DNA of 64,000 nt, from the NCBI RefSeq assembly GCF_030812775.1, contig NZ_JAUSTI010000020.1, forward strand, positions 1-64,000, in the 5' to 3' direction. This stretch comes from Paenibacillus tundrae. Lineage in GTDB: Bacteria; Bacillota; Bacilli; Paenibacillales; Paenibacillaceae. Each line of letters starts with the position of its first letter. The stretch's first letter is position 1. The position numbers and the translations under genes were made by a program. Below are positions 8,415 to 18,846 of this stretch, one piece after another. The notes under the pieces were generated by a model. It made no database searches, had not been told where the DNA came from, and saw only the letters and a program-made list of their open reading frames with translations.

Positions 8415-11400
8415 CTACGAGTGCACCATCATAACAAAGTGATTCAACCTTTCCGCGATAACATGGACATGCGGTGTAGTTACAATCGAAAAATGATTAC
8501 ATGCCAATTCCTGTGCATACACCTTGCCTAGACTCAAACCATGCCACCCCGAAGGATGAATAACTTGATGCGTGTCTGTCGGTTGCGAAGCATACCATAG
8601 ATGAATATCAGTCCGTAGTTTACCTTTCAATATATACTTCTCAATCGCTCTTTGGTTCACAACCATAATGCGTGCATTGCGAGTCATCTGCTCCATTGTC
8701 AAACCTGGCGGAAGCCTGTTCCACTTCTTGGCAAGTGCATAGATCTGCGCCAGATCATGTTCTTCGACCTCGCCATCCAGCATTTCCATGGTCAATCCAA
8801 GTTGTGTTGCCGCACACATGCTGAGCGATGGAACTGAGGTGGATCGAGAGTCTGCTCCTGCTTTTATCGCTTCAGCAGGGACATCGACGATACCCAGTAG
8901 TGCCACTTCATCCCCTCTTTGTTCCAGCAGTCGGGTGATCTCTACTGCAATGTAACCGCCGAATGACCAACCTAAGATATGATATGGTCCATGGGATTGA
9001 ACCTGATCCATTTCTTGCAGATAGGCTTGAGCCATATCTTCAATTGTCGTTAAAGGTGTCTCTTCCGAGTTATACCCTCGAGCCTGTAAGCCATAGACCG
9101 TTACATCATCCTCCAATTGACGTACCAGATCCAGATAACCAAGCACATCCCCACCTTGGGGGTGGATCACAAAGAGGGTTTTCTCCCCTCTTCCTGCCTG
9201 CAAAGGAACACGAATCTGATTCGTCTCGTGGATGATCCCTTTCTGAATACTGACTGCCAATTGAGACAATGTTGGGTACATGAATAGCTGCTTCACTGCC
9301 AGTTGCACGCCATACGATTTATTGATTTTGCTAATCAACTGCATGGCTTTTAACGAATGTCCGCCTAACTTAAAGAAATTGCTATTGGACCCAATCGGGT
9401 TGCCTGGCCCGAGTACCTCCACCCATAAGTCGCGTAGCCGCACCTCATCTTGGGTTAGCTCTGTATCCATCGTAGCTTCATCTTCCCATACAGGGTCGGC
9501 CAAGGCTTTACGGTCAATTTTATTATTCGGTGTGAGCGGGAACTTTGGCACAAACACCCAATGGCTTGGCACCATATGAACAGGTAATCGCTCCTGTGCA
9601 TACTTCTCCAGCGGTTCATAATCCCACGCATAATTTTCTTTAAGCACCAGGTAAGCAACCAATGTCTGGTCTCCCAGATGGTTGGCTCGCGCATCCACCA
9701 ACACCTCATCCACATGGGGGTGCTCTGCGAGCGTTGCCTCCACCTCACCGAGTTCAATCCGAAATCCACGAATTTTCACCTGATAATCGGTTCTTCCTAA
9801 GAATTGAATACTTCCATCCGTATAATAACGTCCCAGATCACCGGTCTTATACAGTCGCTCATTCGTATGAAAGCAGGATTCTACGAAACGTTCAGCGGTT
9901 AAATCAGGTTTATTCAGATACCCAAGAGCTAGTCCCCGACCAGCGATATAGATTTCACCCTGCACACCAACAGGTACAGGTTGGAGATACTGATCCAATA
10001 TATATACACGACTGTTGGTAATCGGTCGTCCGATGGAATCCGGCTGTTCCACTCGGTATTGATATACAGTGGCTGCTACAGTTGATTCAGACGGACCATA
10101 TGAATTATACATCCGGTTATGTTTATTATATTTTTCAATCAGCTCTGCGGGGCACTTCTCCCCAGCTACAATCATCACACGTAGATTCGCAACCTCTTCT
10201 TCCTCCAATGTGGCAAGAACAGAGGGTGGGAATGCCCCGAATGTAATATGCTGTCTTTGCAAAAATGCTCCGAGATCTTCACCGCGCTGATAGATATGAA
10301 GACTTGCCCCAGACAGTAGAGCCGTCATCGTCTCGAACACCGATCCGTCGAAGCTGAATGATGCAAACTGCATGACATGATCCGCAGGTGTTACTGCGAA
10401 GGTTTCGATATTGTCGATCGCTAGATTAACAACACTACGATGAGCAATCATTACACCCTTCGGTTTCCCTGTTGAACCTGAGGTATAGATCACATACGCC
10501 ATGCTGTCTGAGGCCACCGTAGATTCTATATCCTTGGTAGACTCCAGACTAATCTGCTCGTACTCACGATCCAGACAAATGACGTTCATCGAATCCATTG
10601 ATAGATGTTCCAGACCAGCACTGTTGATCACCATCGTATGTGGACTAGCGTCCTGAAGCATGTAAGACAACCGCTCTGCAGGGTAGCTAGGATCTATAGG
10701 CACATATGCTGCACCCGCTTTGAGAACAGCCAGAATGGTTACAACCATCTGCACAGATTTGTCGAGACATATCCCTACAAGATCATGTTCACGCACACCA
10801 CGCTCCTGCATATACCTCGCCAATTGATTGGCTTGCTGATTCAACTGAATATAGGTTAGTTGCATTGCACCACACGTGACGGCTAGTGCATCCGGAGTTT
10901 CCTTCACCTTTTGCTGCCACAACTCATGAATGCTGATCTCTGGAATATCACGCTCTGTATCATTCCATTCCACAAGCTGCTTATGCAATTCTTGCTCAGA
11001 TAGTATAGGGAGATGACCGACTGCCTCATTAGGCGAATGAACAATACTCTGTAACAACACGCCAAAACTATCGGCCATTCTACCTATGGTCGCCTCTTTA
11101 AATAGATCAGCATGATATAAAAAAGTGCCTTTTACACAATCGCCCTGCTCCTGCAGGCTTAACGTCAGATCAAAGGAAACCGTATCGACCTCCGGTTCGA
11201 GCTCAACCAGCGATACGCCTGCCATATCAATCGAAGCCTCCGCAAAGGATGCCATGCTGAAAAAAACCTGAAACAGCGCATTATCGGTCATAGAACGATC
11301 CGGCTGCAGTGCCTCTACTATTTTCTCAAAAGGAACATCCTGATGGGCATAAGCCTCAATCGTATTCTGCTTCACCTGCCGCAAATGCGATCTGAAACTG

Positions 11401-12407
11401 ATGTCCGCAGAGAGCTGCGAACGAATAACGAGTGTATTGGCAAAAAAGCCGAATACCCCTTCGAGTTCCTCTCGATTCCGATTCGCATTCACTGTACCTA
11501 CTGAAATATCAACTTGCCCACTATACCGCTGTAGTAGTAGCTTAAAGGCTGTCAACATAGCCATATATAGCGTTGCGCCTTCTTGTTGAGCTATTTGTCT
11601 TAGCAATTGAATCAGAGATGAATCCACGGTAAATTCCAGTTTTCCGCCACGGGCAGACTGAAAAGGGAGTTTAGGTGCATCGGTTGGAAGCTGAAGCACT
11701 TCGGCTCCCTTGAGTTTATTTTTCCAATAGTCCAACTGGGTGTCTAATAATGTTCCTTCTAATAGTTCACGTTGCCACATCGTATAGTCCACATACTGTA
11801 AGGGTAGATCAGGGAGCGGTGAGGGCTGATGAACAAGGAAAGAACTATATAGTACCCTCAATTCATTCATGAGTACATTCATGGACCAGCCATCAGAGAT
11901 GATATGATGCATCATGATTGAAAAAACGAACTTCTTAGGCTCCAACGGGATAAGCACCGCTCTGAACAGTGGCCCCTCCGACATCTCGTAAGGATCAGCT
12001 GCTCTTCTCGATATCCAGTCCACAGCAGCCTGCTCATCCGCATGGGTCAATTCAATGACATCGACACAAGAGTGAAGTCGTTCCGCCACACATTGGACGG
12101 CTGCTCCTTCTTCTTCTCGGAAAAACGTCCTTAGTGATTCATGCCTATCGACCAATTCTTGAACACTGCGTTGTAGCACATCTAGGTCAAGCTCTCCTTC
12201 TAGTCTCCATAACGAATTCATATGATAAGCGGAACTATCCGGGTCAAGCTGTTGAATAAACCACAGTCTCTGTTGGGCAAAGGATAGTGGAAAGACGTAG
12301 ACATCACCATGCACTTCATCACTCCGATGTGTATTCAATACAGTTCCTCCTGTCGCTAGGTTTAGAAGGTTATTCAAAAAGTCCGCTTTGGCGGACTTTT
12401 CGAACAT
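8415..12407 (-). CDS. NRPS module 7: C-A-T-TE (release module)
   Basis: 1330 residues. The C domain (about 38-470) has an intact HHIISDG (H167, H168, D172, G173). The A domain (about 490-970) has YTSGSTGKPKG (641-651) and KTGDL; its pocket residues by alignment to GrsA read D-G-F-A-I-A-S-V-A-K, for which I recall no confident match. The T domain carries phosphopantetheine Ser1018 in LGGHS. The thioesterase (about 1065-1330) shows GWSFG (Ser1148), probable Asp1175 and His1305, so it can release the chain by hydrolysis or cyclisation. The ATG lies 5 nt after the previous stop with no clear ribosome site, implying coupling, and a 10 bp hairpin begins just inside the gene. It would add and release residue 7. 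Confidence 0.93.
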   Translation of the reverse strand: MFEKSAKADFLNNLLNLATGGTVLNTHRSDEVHGDVYVFPLSFAQQRLWFIQQLDPDSSAYHMNSLWRLEGELDLDVLQRSVQELVDRHESLRTFFREEEGAAVQCVAERLHSCVDVIELTHADEQAAVDWISRRAADPYEMSEGPLFRAVLIPLEPKKFVFSIMMHHIISDGWSMNVLMNELRVLYSSFLVHQPSPLPDLPLQYVDYTMWQRELLEGTLLDTQLDYWKNKLKGAEVLQLPTDAPKLPFQSARGGKLEFTVDSSLIQLLRQIAQQEGATLYMAMLTAFKLLLQRYSGQVDISVGTVNANRNREELEGVFGFFANTLVIRSQLSADISFRSHLRQVKQNTIEAYAHQDVPFEKIVEALQPDRSMTDNALFQVFFSMASFAEASIDMAGVSLVELEPEVDTVSFDLTLSLQEQGDCVKGTFLYHADLFKEATIGRMADSFGVLLQSIVHSPNEAVGHLPILSEQELHKQLVEWNDTERDIPEISIHELWQQKVKETPDALAVTCGAMQLTYIQLNQQANQLARYMQERGVREHDLVGICLDKSVQMVVTILAVLKAGAAYVPIDPSYPAERLSYMLQDASPHTMVINSAGLEHLSMDSMNVICLDREYEQISLESTKDIESTVASDSMAYVIYTSGSTGKPKGVMIAHRSVVNLAIDNIETFAVTPADHVMQFASFSFDGSVFETMTALLSGASLHIYQRGEDLGAFLQRQHITFGAFPPSVLATLEEEEVANLRVMIVAGEKCPAELIEKYNKHNRMYNSYGPSESTVAATVYQYRVEQPDSIGRPITNSRVYILDQYLQPVPVGVQGEIYIAGRGLALGYLNKPDLTAERFVESCFHTNERLYKTGDLGRYYTDGSIQFLGRTDYQVKIRGFRIELGEVEATLAEHPHVDEVLVDARANHLGDQTLVAYLVLKENYAWDYEPLEKYAQERLPVHMVPSHWVFVPKFPLTPNNKIDRKALADPVWEDEATMDTELTQDEVRLRDLWVEVLGPGNPIGSNSNFFKLGGHSLKAMQLISKINKSYGVQLAVKQLFMYPTLSQLAVSIQKGIIHETNQIRVPLQAGRGEKTLFVIHPQGGDVLGYLDLVRQLEDDVTVYGLQARGYNSEETPLTTIEDMAQAYLQEMDQVQSHGPYHILGWSFGGYIAVEITRLLEQRGDEVALLGIVDVPAEAIKAGADSRSTSVPSLSMCAATQLGLTMEMLDGEVEEHDLAQIYALAKKWNRLPPGLTMEQMTRNARIMVVNQRAIEKYILKGKLRTDIHLWYASQPTDTHQVIHPSGWHGLSLGKVYAQELACNHFSIVTTPHVHVIAERLNHFVMMVHS
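12377..12400 (-). repeat. 10 bp perfect hairpin just after the module-7 start codon
   Basis: Arms AAAAGTCCGC (12377-12386) and GCGGACTTTT (12391-12400) enclose a 4-nt loop; three more pairs follow past one mismatch. TTCAAAAAGTCCGCTTT (12373-12389) is also the left tip of the MITE-like repeat at 53397-53413. It may control translation of the terminal module or be an inserted repeat tip adopted as coding sequence. Confidence 0.6.
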
Positions 12408-12412
12408 ACACT

Positions 12413-15400
12413 TTAAGGCTGAACAGTTTGGGCTTTCCGTGATATGCGTTTGATTGGAGTAAGTGTGCTGGAGGCAAAAGGTTGTTGCTCTACCTTACCT
12501 GCGAATGCTTGTAGAATCGGCTGACCAAATAAATCGGCTAACTTGGCGTCAGTGCCCTGTCTGGCATTCAATCTGGAGATCATCTGTACAGCAAGGAGCG
12601 AATGTCCCCCAAGTGCAAAGAAGTCATCATGAATCCCTACTCTGGATACACCTAATACCTCTGTCCAAATTTCGGCAATCACCTGTTCCATCGGGCTCTG
12701 GGGAGCGACGTATTCCTTCACGCCATAAGCCTCATCACCAACTGGATCAGGTAATGCTCTGCGATCTAACTTCCGGTTCGGAGTCAATGGGAACTCGTCC
12801 ATTACCACCCATGCCGATGGAATCATAAAGTGCGGAAGCTTGCGTTTGACATGTTCTCTTACATCCTCAATCACAGGAACCTGAGTATCCCTTCCCGTCA
12901 AATAAGCGACCAATTGCGAACCATGCTGCTTGGTTTCTTTCACCAATACGAGAGCTGTCTGCACGGATGGATGGCTCGATATAACAGACTCAATCTCCCC
13001 AAGCTCTATTCGGAACCCTCGAAGCTGCACCTGATGATCTACCCGGCTGACAAACTCAAAGGAAGCATCCTCATTCAATTTCACCAAATCCCCTGTCCGG
13101 TACAGCTTTTCTCCAAGCTGGAATGGATGTGGAATAAACTTCTCAGCCGTTAATTCCTCACGATTCAGATAACCAGCAGCAACGCCAACTCCGCCAATGT
13201 ACAATTCTCCAGGAACACCAATCGGAACCGGATGAAGCTGTGGATCTAACACATATAACGTGATATTCGGTAATCCCCACCCAATGGATGGAGCTTGATT
13301 ATTGGTCTCACGACTAGCCACACATCCTTCTGTACTAAGGATAGTACACTCGGTTGGCCCATAAATATTAATATATTCGAACGGAAGATCTGCAGGTGGA
13401 CGAAGCTGAAGACGGTCTCCACCCACCATAATAGATCTGAATACACCTTCCTGAGGCCACGTTAAATCAAGCAATTGCTCGGCAATAACCGGTGGCAAAA
13501 AACAACCTATCGTGATGCCTTTATTCAGGAACCACTGTTGTAATACCTGTGCATCCATAACGACTTCCTGCTCCATCAGATGAACACTGGCACCCGCGGT
13601 GAGGAACGGCCACACCTCTAGCAACGAAGCATCAAAGCCCATTCGTGAAACCTGCGCGCTTCGATCCGAAGGTGTAATACCGAAGCGTTCGTGATGCCAG
13701 AAGATCACATTTAGCAACCCTTTGTGTTTCAGCATAGCTCCCTTCGGTTTGCCCGTTGAACCTGAGGTATAAATAATATAAGCAATGTCATCGGCAGTGG
13801 ATGCTGGCACAGGATTTCCGTGATTCCCTTGCATCCATGGCTCACTTTGATCTACGTAGATGACTTCAGCTACAGTTGCCGAAGGCTGATCCATAAGGGT
13901 CGTTCCTGTAATCAATATTCCTACCTGGGCATCCTCCATGATGAAACGAAGCCGATCCTCTGGATAGGTTGGATCCAGCGGTACATAGCATGCACCTGAT
14001 TTGAATACAGCGATCATGGCGATTAGCCAGTCTGCAGAACGCTCCATGCAAACACCGACATTCATTCCCCGTCTAGCACCTCTGTTACGCAGCTCATGAG
14101 CCAGTTGATTCGCCTTGTGGTTTAATTCCCCATAACGTAGCTGCTCGTCTCCGTCCGACATGGCAAGCGCATCAGGTGCTGTAGCGGCTTGTGCTTCAAA
14201 CAGTTCATGAACGCAACGTTCCCATGAATAATCACGTTGGTTCTGATTCCATTCAACAATGAGCTGATGCTGTTCTTCCTTGGATAGAAGTGGAAGTTCA
14301 TTCATTGCTTGATCCGGATTCGCCACAATTCCTTCTAATAGGATGTGAAAATGCTGTACGAGTCGCTTCATTCCTGCACCAGCAAACAAAGCCGTGTTAT
14401 AGATCAGGTCACCACCCAGCCCTTGCTGCTTCTCCTCCATAATAAGAGAAAGATCAAACAGTGCTGTATTCCCCTGAAGCTCAATGGAATGTACATGAAC
14501 ATCAGGAATACTGAAATCATCTGCAGGTGTATTTTGCAAAGTAAAGAGTACTTGAAATAATGGCGTATGACCGGTGTCTCGATCAGGCTGCAATTCTTCA
14601 ACAAGCTTCTCAAAAGGAACATCCTGATGCATATAAGCCTGTAGCGCCGTTTCCTTCACTTGGGTTAATAATTGGCGAAAGCTCATGTTACCTGCAAATT
14701 GAGATCGAAGTACAAGTGTATTGGCGAAGAAGCCAATCAACCCTTCGGTCTCCTCCTGATTCCGGTTAGCAATTGGTGTACCCACGGCAATGTCATCCTG
14801 TTGGGTGTACCGATGCAGTAGGACTTTCCATGCAGATAAAAGTGTCATATATAACGTCGTGCCTTCACGGCGACTCAACTTCTTCAGTTCAGCCAGGAGG
14901 GGCTCGGCAATATGGAATCGTTCCGTTGCGCCTTCAAATGTCTGAGCAGCCGGACGAGGATAATCCGTTGGCAATTGAAGAATGGACACATCCTGTAGCT
15001 GCTGCCTCCAATAGTCCAGTTGGCGATCCATCACACCTTCACCAAGCCACTTCCGCTGCCAGATCGCATAATCTGCATATTGAATCGGAAGTTCTGCAAA
15101 AGGCGCAGCCTCTCCGAGCAAATGAGCTGTGTATAGTGCACTCAACTCTCGGATGAAGACACCCATAGACCATCCATCGGAGATGATATGGTGCATAGTC
15201 ACCCCCAGCACGTACTCTTGAGGCGCTAGCTGAACTAAGACTGCACGCAGCAACGGTCCCTGACGCAACGAGAATGGCTGGTCTCCCTCATCTGTAATCC
15301 AATGCATTGCTTGTTGGAGAGCATCCGGGTGATTTTGCAGATCCATATAGGTCAGCACTGACGGGATCTCAGGCTGCACTACCTGTAGCGGTTCGTTTCC

Positions 15401-18400
15401 TTCTCCCGAAAGAAAGGAAGTTCGTAGTGACTCATGCCTTTGAATCAGATCATGGATGCTGCGCTCCAGTACCTCCCGTTGAACAGAACCATTCAGACGC
15501 CAGAGGGAAGGGATATGATAATTTCGGTTTCCCGGATACATTTGCTCAAAGAACCACATCCGCTGCTGTGCAAAGGATAACGGTACATTCTGTTCACGCG
15601 TAACATCCACCATACTGGATGTGGCAGCAACATCCTGCCCACCTTCTGTACTGCGGAGCTCCTGAATCCGCTTCGCCATCTGAGAGAGCACTGGACGTTG
15701 GAAGACTTGAGCAAGTGGATACTCGATGCCAAACAACTTCTTCACCCGAGATACGATCTGTGTGGCTAAGAGGGAATGACCCCCAAGCTCGAAGAAATGA
15801 TCATGCGCACCAATTCGCTGTAACCCCAACACGTCTGACCAGATTCCCGCCAGCATCTCTTCCACCGGATGGCGCGGAGCCACATAATCCTGTGCGCCAT
15901 ACAGCTCACTTAGCGTTGGTTCAGGCAGAGCTTTCCGGTCCACCTTGCCGTTTGGTGTTACAGGGAACTGGTTCAGTACCACCCATGCCGCAGGCAACAT
16001 GAATTGCGGCAGCTTGGGCTTCATATATTCACGTAGCTCGTTGACGATTACAGCATTGGCTTTGCCACGGGAGGCCTCCGGCTGGGTTGCAATATAAGCG
16101 ACCAGTTGCTTTCCTGTTTCGCCGATCTCCCTCGCCTGTACAATGACGCTATGCACTGCTGGGTGACCCACTAACACCGACTCGATCTCACCCAATTCGA
16201 TACGGAATCCCCGAATTTTCACCTGATGATCCGCACGACCGATGTAACTCAAGGTGGCATCCGGGTTGTATTTCACCAAGTCACCCGTTCGATACAAACG
16301 CTCCCCTGCCCGAAACGGATGTGCCACAAACTTCTCGGCATTCAGCTCCTCCCGGTTCAAGTACCCGATAGCGACCCCAACACCGCCAATGTACAACTCT
16401 CCTGGTACCCCGCGAGGTACTGGGTTTTGGTGGGTGTCCAATACGTACAATTGCGTATTCGGAAGTACTCCACCAATCGATGGAGGGGTAAAGCTACCAT
16501 CCTCCGCCTCTACCGTAGACACGGTGCTGAGAATCGTACATTCCGTTGGCCCATAGATATTCACGTAATCAAAGGTGAGCTGCGCTGGTGGGCGCATTTG
16601 CAGTCGTTCACCCCCTGCGAGCAGTGCTCGCAATGCCGCATCCTGCGGCCAGGTGAGTGGCAGCAGTTGCTCTGCCACCACAGGAGGCAAGAAGCAGCTT
16701 AGTGTGATCTGCTGATCCAGCAGCCAGCGTTGCAATCCCTCGGGGTTCAGCACGATCTCTTGCTCCATCAGATGCACACTGCCTCCGGAGCAGAGCAGCG
16801 GCCAGGTTTCCAGCAAGGAAGCATCAAAGCCCATCCGCGCGATCTGAGCGCCGCGGTCTGCTGGGCTTGTTCCAAACCGACCTTGGTGCCACAAAACAAC
16901 ATTCAGCAAGCCTTGATGACGAAGGATTGCACCCTTAGGCTGTCCTGTAGAACCCGACGTATAGATTACATAGGCTGGATCTTGCGCAGTTGCCCATGGC
17001 TCTGGATTAGCTCTGTACTCACTGATTTCACCGTTCTCGCCGCTATCCAACATCCACCAATCCGATTCCCGATCCAAACAGAGCACCTCTACCTCTGACT
17101 CTACGGTTAGCCGGGTTAGCACTTGTGAATGAGTCACCAACAGCGGAACATTGGCATCTGCCATCATGTACGCCAGTCGTTCCTCTGGATAGGTCGGGTC
17201 GAGCGGCACATAGCAGGCTCCTGATTTGAACACGCCAAGCATGCCAACCAACCAGTCAACGGAACGCTCCGTGCAGACTCCCACATAACTCCCCGGACGT
17301 GCACCCCGCTTACGGAGAGTGTGCGCCAAGACATTCGCCCGTTCATTCAGCTCACCATACGTGATCTGCCGATCCTTATCCGTTGCAGCGAGTGCTTCGG
17401 GCGCTTTAGCCGCTTGCTTTTCCACCAGCTGGTGCACAAGACAGCTCCAATTATAGGCTCGATCCGTCTCATTCCAATCGACCAGTAGCTGCTGGCGTTC
17501 TGCAGCAGTCACCATGCCTAACTGAGCAAGTGAACAATCCGGCGTTGCCGCCATTTGGCGCAGCAGTTCCATGAAATGACCGGATAAACGCTGAATCCAT
17601 TCAGCATCGAATCGGTTGCTTTTATACATCACCTTCATATGTAACTCCGACTCTGCTGGCGAGAGAGATACGGTGATCGGAAAGTTCGTTTTCTCCGTAG
17701 CCTTGATTTCCGTAATCCTTACCAATTCCTCACCTGGCTGGTCGTCAATCGGTGTAGGATAATTCTCAAAAACAAACAATGTCTCGAACAACGGTTGATC
17801 CTGCGGTACGTCGGTCCAGTTACGAATATCTACGAGAGAGGTATGCTCATACTGTCTAATGGTCGACTGTCTATGATGGACAGATTGAAGCCATTTACGA
17901 ACAACCTGCTCTCCATCTACTTGGATACGTAATGGTAACGTATTAATGAAGAGGCCTACCATATACTCAGCACCTTCAAGCTCTGCCCCACGTCCTGAGC
18001 TAGTTACGCCAAACAGAACGTCCGATTCCTGGCTGTACCGGCTCAGCATAAGAGCCCATGCACCTTGAAGCACGGTGTTCACCGTGATACGGCTCTCTGT
18101 AGCTAGTTTTTTGATCGCAGTAGTGTACTCCTCTGGAATGGTTAAGTCATGCTGAGCAGATGAAGTCTCTTCTTCCGCACTTCCGCCAAGGTTCATTCCG
18201 AGCTGAGTTGGTGAATCAAAGCCCTGTAACTCCTGTTTCCAGAACGTCTCAGCCGCCCCAGCATCCTGATTTCGAAGCCAATGAATGAAGTCTCTATAAG
18301 GACGCACCTCTGGTAACTGCATATGTTGCCCACGTACCAATGATTGATATATGTGAAGCAACTCTGCCTGTACTACAGAGAAGCTCCACCCGTCAAATAA

Positions 18401-18844
18401 CAGATGGTGGCACATCCACACCATATTGTAGCGTTCTTCTTCCCACTGAATGAGGGATACTCGCATTAAAGGAACCTTTTTTAGATCAATACCTCGCTCC
18501 TGATCCTCGGTAAGAAAACGTGCCAGAGCAGCTTCTCTGTCTGAAGTTTTAAGCGCTTGCCAATCATGCCGTTCAAGTGTGATCCGTGCCTGGCGATATA
18601 CAGCCTGCAAAGGTTCTGCTGTGCTATTCCATAGAAATCGGGTTCTGAAAACTGAGTGCCGCTCAATCAAAATGTTCCAAGCGTCCTCCATCATGTCCAG
18701 GTTCAGCGAACCCTCCACTTCAAGATTAATCTGAGTAAGGTACGTATCGTTAGCCTGTATACCCTGATCGTACAGGGAATGGAACAGCATTCCCTGTTGG
18801 ATCGGCGACAGAGGATAGATATCGACAACATCTTTGTTCTTCAC
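12413..18844 (-). CDS. NRPS modules 5-6: C(DCL)-A-T-C-A-T
   Basis: 2143 residues. The first C domain (about 1-450) opens with YPLSPIQQGMLFHS, typical of domains that accept a D-configured donor, and has an intact CHHLLFDGWS; this fits the epimerase ending the preceding protein. A5-T5 spans about 450-1057, C6 about 1080-1530 (HHIISDG), A6-T6 about 1540-2115. Pocket residues read D-A-L-F-L-G-I-I-L-K (A5) and D-A-L-F-M-G-I-I-L-K (A6). They share D-A-x-F-(L/M)-G with the Leu code DAWFLGNVVK, so hydrophobic substrates are inferred. The GTG start sits 2 nt after the previous stop with AGGAGG about 10 nt upstream. The A5-T5 DNA is nearly identical to A3-T3 of the preceding gene. Confidence 0.93.
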   Translation of the reverse strand: MKNKDVVDIYPLSPIQQGMLFHSLYDQGIQANDTYLTQINLEVEGSLNLDMMEDAWNILIERHSVFRTRFLWNSTAEPLQAVYRQARITLERHDWQALKTSDREAALARFLTEDQERGIDLKKVPLMRVSLIQWEEERYNMVWMCHHLLFDGWSFSVVQAELLHIYQSLVRGQHMQLPEVRPYRDFIHWLRNQDAGAAETFWKQELQGFDSPTQLGMNLGGSAEEETSSAQHDLTIPEEYTTAIKKLATESRITVNTVLQGAWALMLSRYSQESDVLFGVTSSGRGAELEGAEYMVGLFINTLPLRIQVDGEQVVRKWLQSVHHRQSTIRQYEHTSLVDIRNWTDVPQDQPLFETLFVFENYPTPIDDQPGEELVRITEIKATEKTNFPITVSLSPAESELHMKVMYKSNRFDAEWIQRLSGHFMELLRQMAATPDCSLAQLGMVTAAERQQLLVDWNETDRAYNWSCLVHQLVEKQAAKAPEALAATDKDRQITYGELNERANVLAHTLRKRGARPGSYVGVCTERSVDWLVGMLGVFKSGACYVPLDPTYPEERLAYMMADANVPLLVTHSQVLTRLTVESEVEVLCLDRESDWWMLDSGENGEISEYRANPEPWATAQDPAYVIYTSGSTGQPKGAILRHQGLLNVVLWHQGRFGTSPADRGAQIARMGFDASLLETWPLLCSGGSVHLMEQEIVLNPEGLQRWLLDQQITLSCFLPPVVAEQLLPLTWPQDAALRALLAGGERLQMRPPAQLTFDYVNIYGPTECTILSTVSTVEAEDGSFTPPSIGGVLPNTQLYVLDTHQNPVPRGVPGELYIGGVGVAIGYLNREELNAEKFVAHPFRAGERLYRTGDLVKYNPDATLSYIGRADHQVKIRGFRIELGEIESVLVGHPAVHSVIVQAREIGETGKQLVAYIATQPEASRGKANAVIVNELREYMKPKLPQFMLPAAWVVLNQFPVTPNGKVDRKALPEPTLSELYGAQDYVAPRHPVEEMLAGIWSDVLGLQRIGAHDHFFELGGHSLLATQIVSRVKKLFGIEYPLAQVFQRPVLSQMAKRIQELRSTEGGQDVAATSSMVDVTREQNVPLSFAQQRMWFFEQMYPGNRNYHIPSLWRLNGSVQREVLERSIHDLIQRHESLRTSFLSGEGNEPLQVVQPEIPSVLTYMDLQNHPDALQQAMHWITDEGDQPFSLRQGPLLRAVLVQLAPQEYVLGVTMHHIISDGWSMGVFIRELSALYTAHLLGEAAPFAELPIQYADYAIWQRKWLGEGVMDRQLDYWRQQLQDVSILQLPTDYPRPAAQTFEGATERFHIAEPLLAELKKLSRREGTTLYMTLLSAWKVLLHRYTQQDDIAVGTPIANRNQEETEGLIGFFANTLVLRSQFAGNMSFRQLLTQVKETALQAYMHQDVPFEKLVEELQPDRDTGHTPLFQVLFTLQNTPADDFSIPDVHVHSIELQGNTALFDLSLIMEEKQQGLGGDLIYNTALFAGAGMKRLVQHFHILLEGIVANPDQAMNELPLLSKEEQHQLIVEWNQNQRDYSWERCVHELFEAQAATAPDALAMSDGDEQLRYGELNHKANQLAHELRNRGARRGMNVGVCMERSADWLIAMIAVFKSGACYVPLDPTYPEDRLRFIMEDAQVGILITGTTLMDQPSATVAEVIYVDQSEPWMQGNHGNPVPASTADDIAYIIYTSGSTGKPKGAMLKHKGLLNVIFWHHERFGITPSDRSAQVSRMGFDASLLEVWPFLTAGASVHLMEQEVVMDAQVLQQWFLNKGITIGCFLPPVIAEQLLDLTWPQEGVFRSIMVGGDRLQLRPPADLPFEYINIYGPTECTILSTEGCVASRETNNQAPSIGWGLPNITLYVLDPQLHPVPIGVPGELYIGGVGVAAGYLNREELTAEKFIPHPFQLGEKLYRTGDLVKLNEDASFEFVSRVDHQVQLRGFRIELGEIESVISSHPSVQTALVLVKETKQHGSQLVAYLTGRDTQVPVIEDVREHVKRKLPHFMIPSAWVVMDEFPLTPNRKLDRRALPDPVGDEAYGVKEYVAPQSPMEQVIAEIWTEVLGVSRVGIHDDFFALGGHSLLAVQMISRLNARQGTDAKLADLFGQPILQAFAGKVEQQPFASSTLTPIKRISRKAQTVQP
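15672..17502 (-). repeat. A5-T5 segment, near-identical copy of A3-T3
   Basis: 1831 bp that match 23513-25334 almost base for base; a 9 bp (three-codon) difference lies near 17400. The ends fall at the C/A boundary and after the T domain, so a whole A-T unit is shared while the flanking C domains differ. Confidence 0.85.
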
Positions 18845-18846
18845 GG

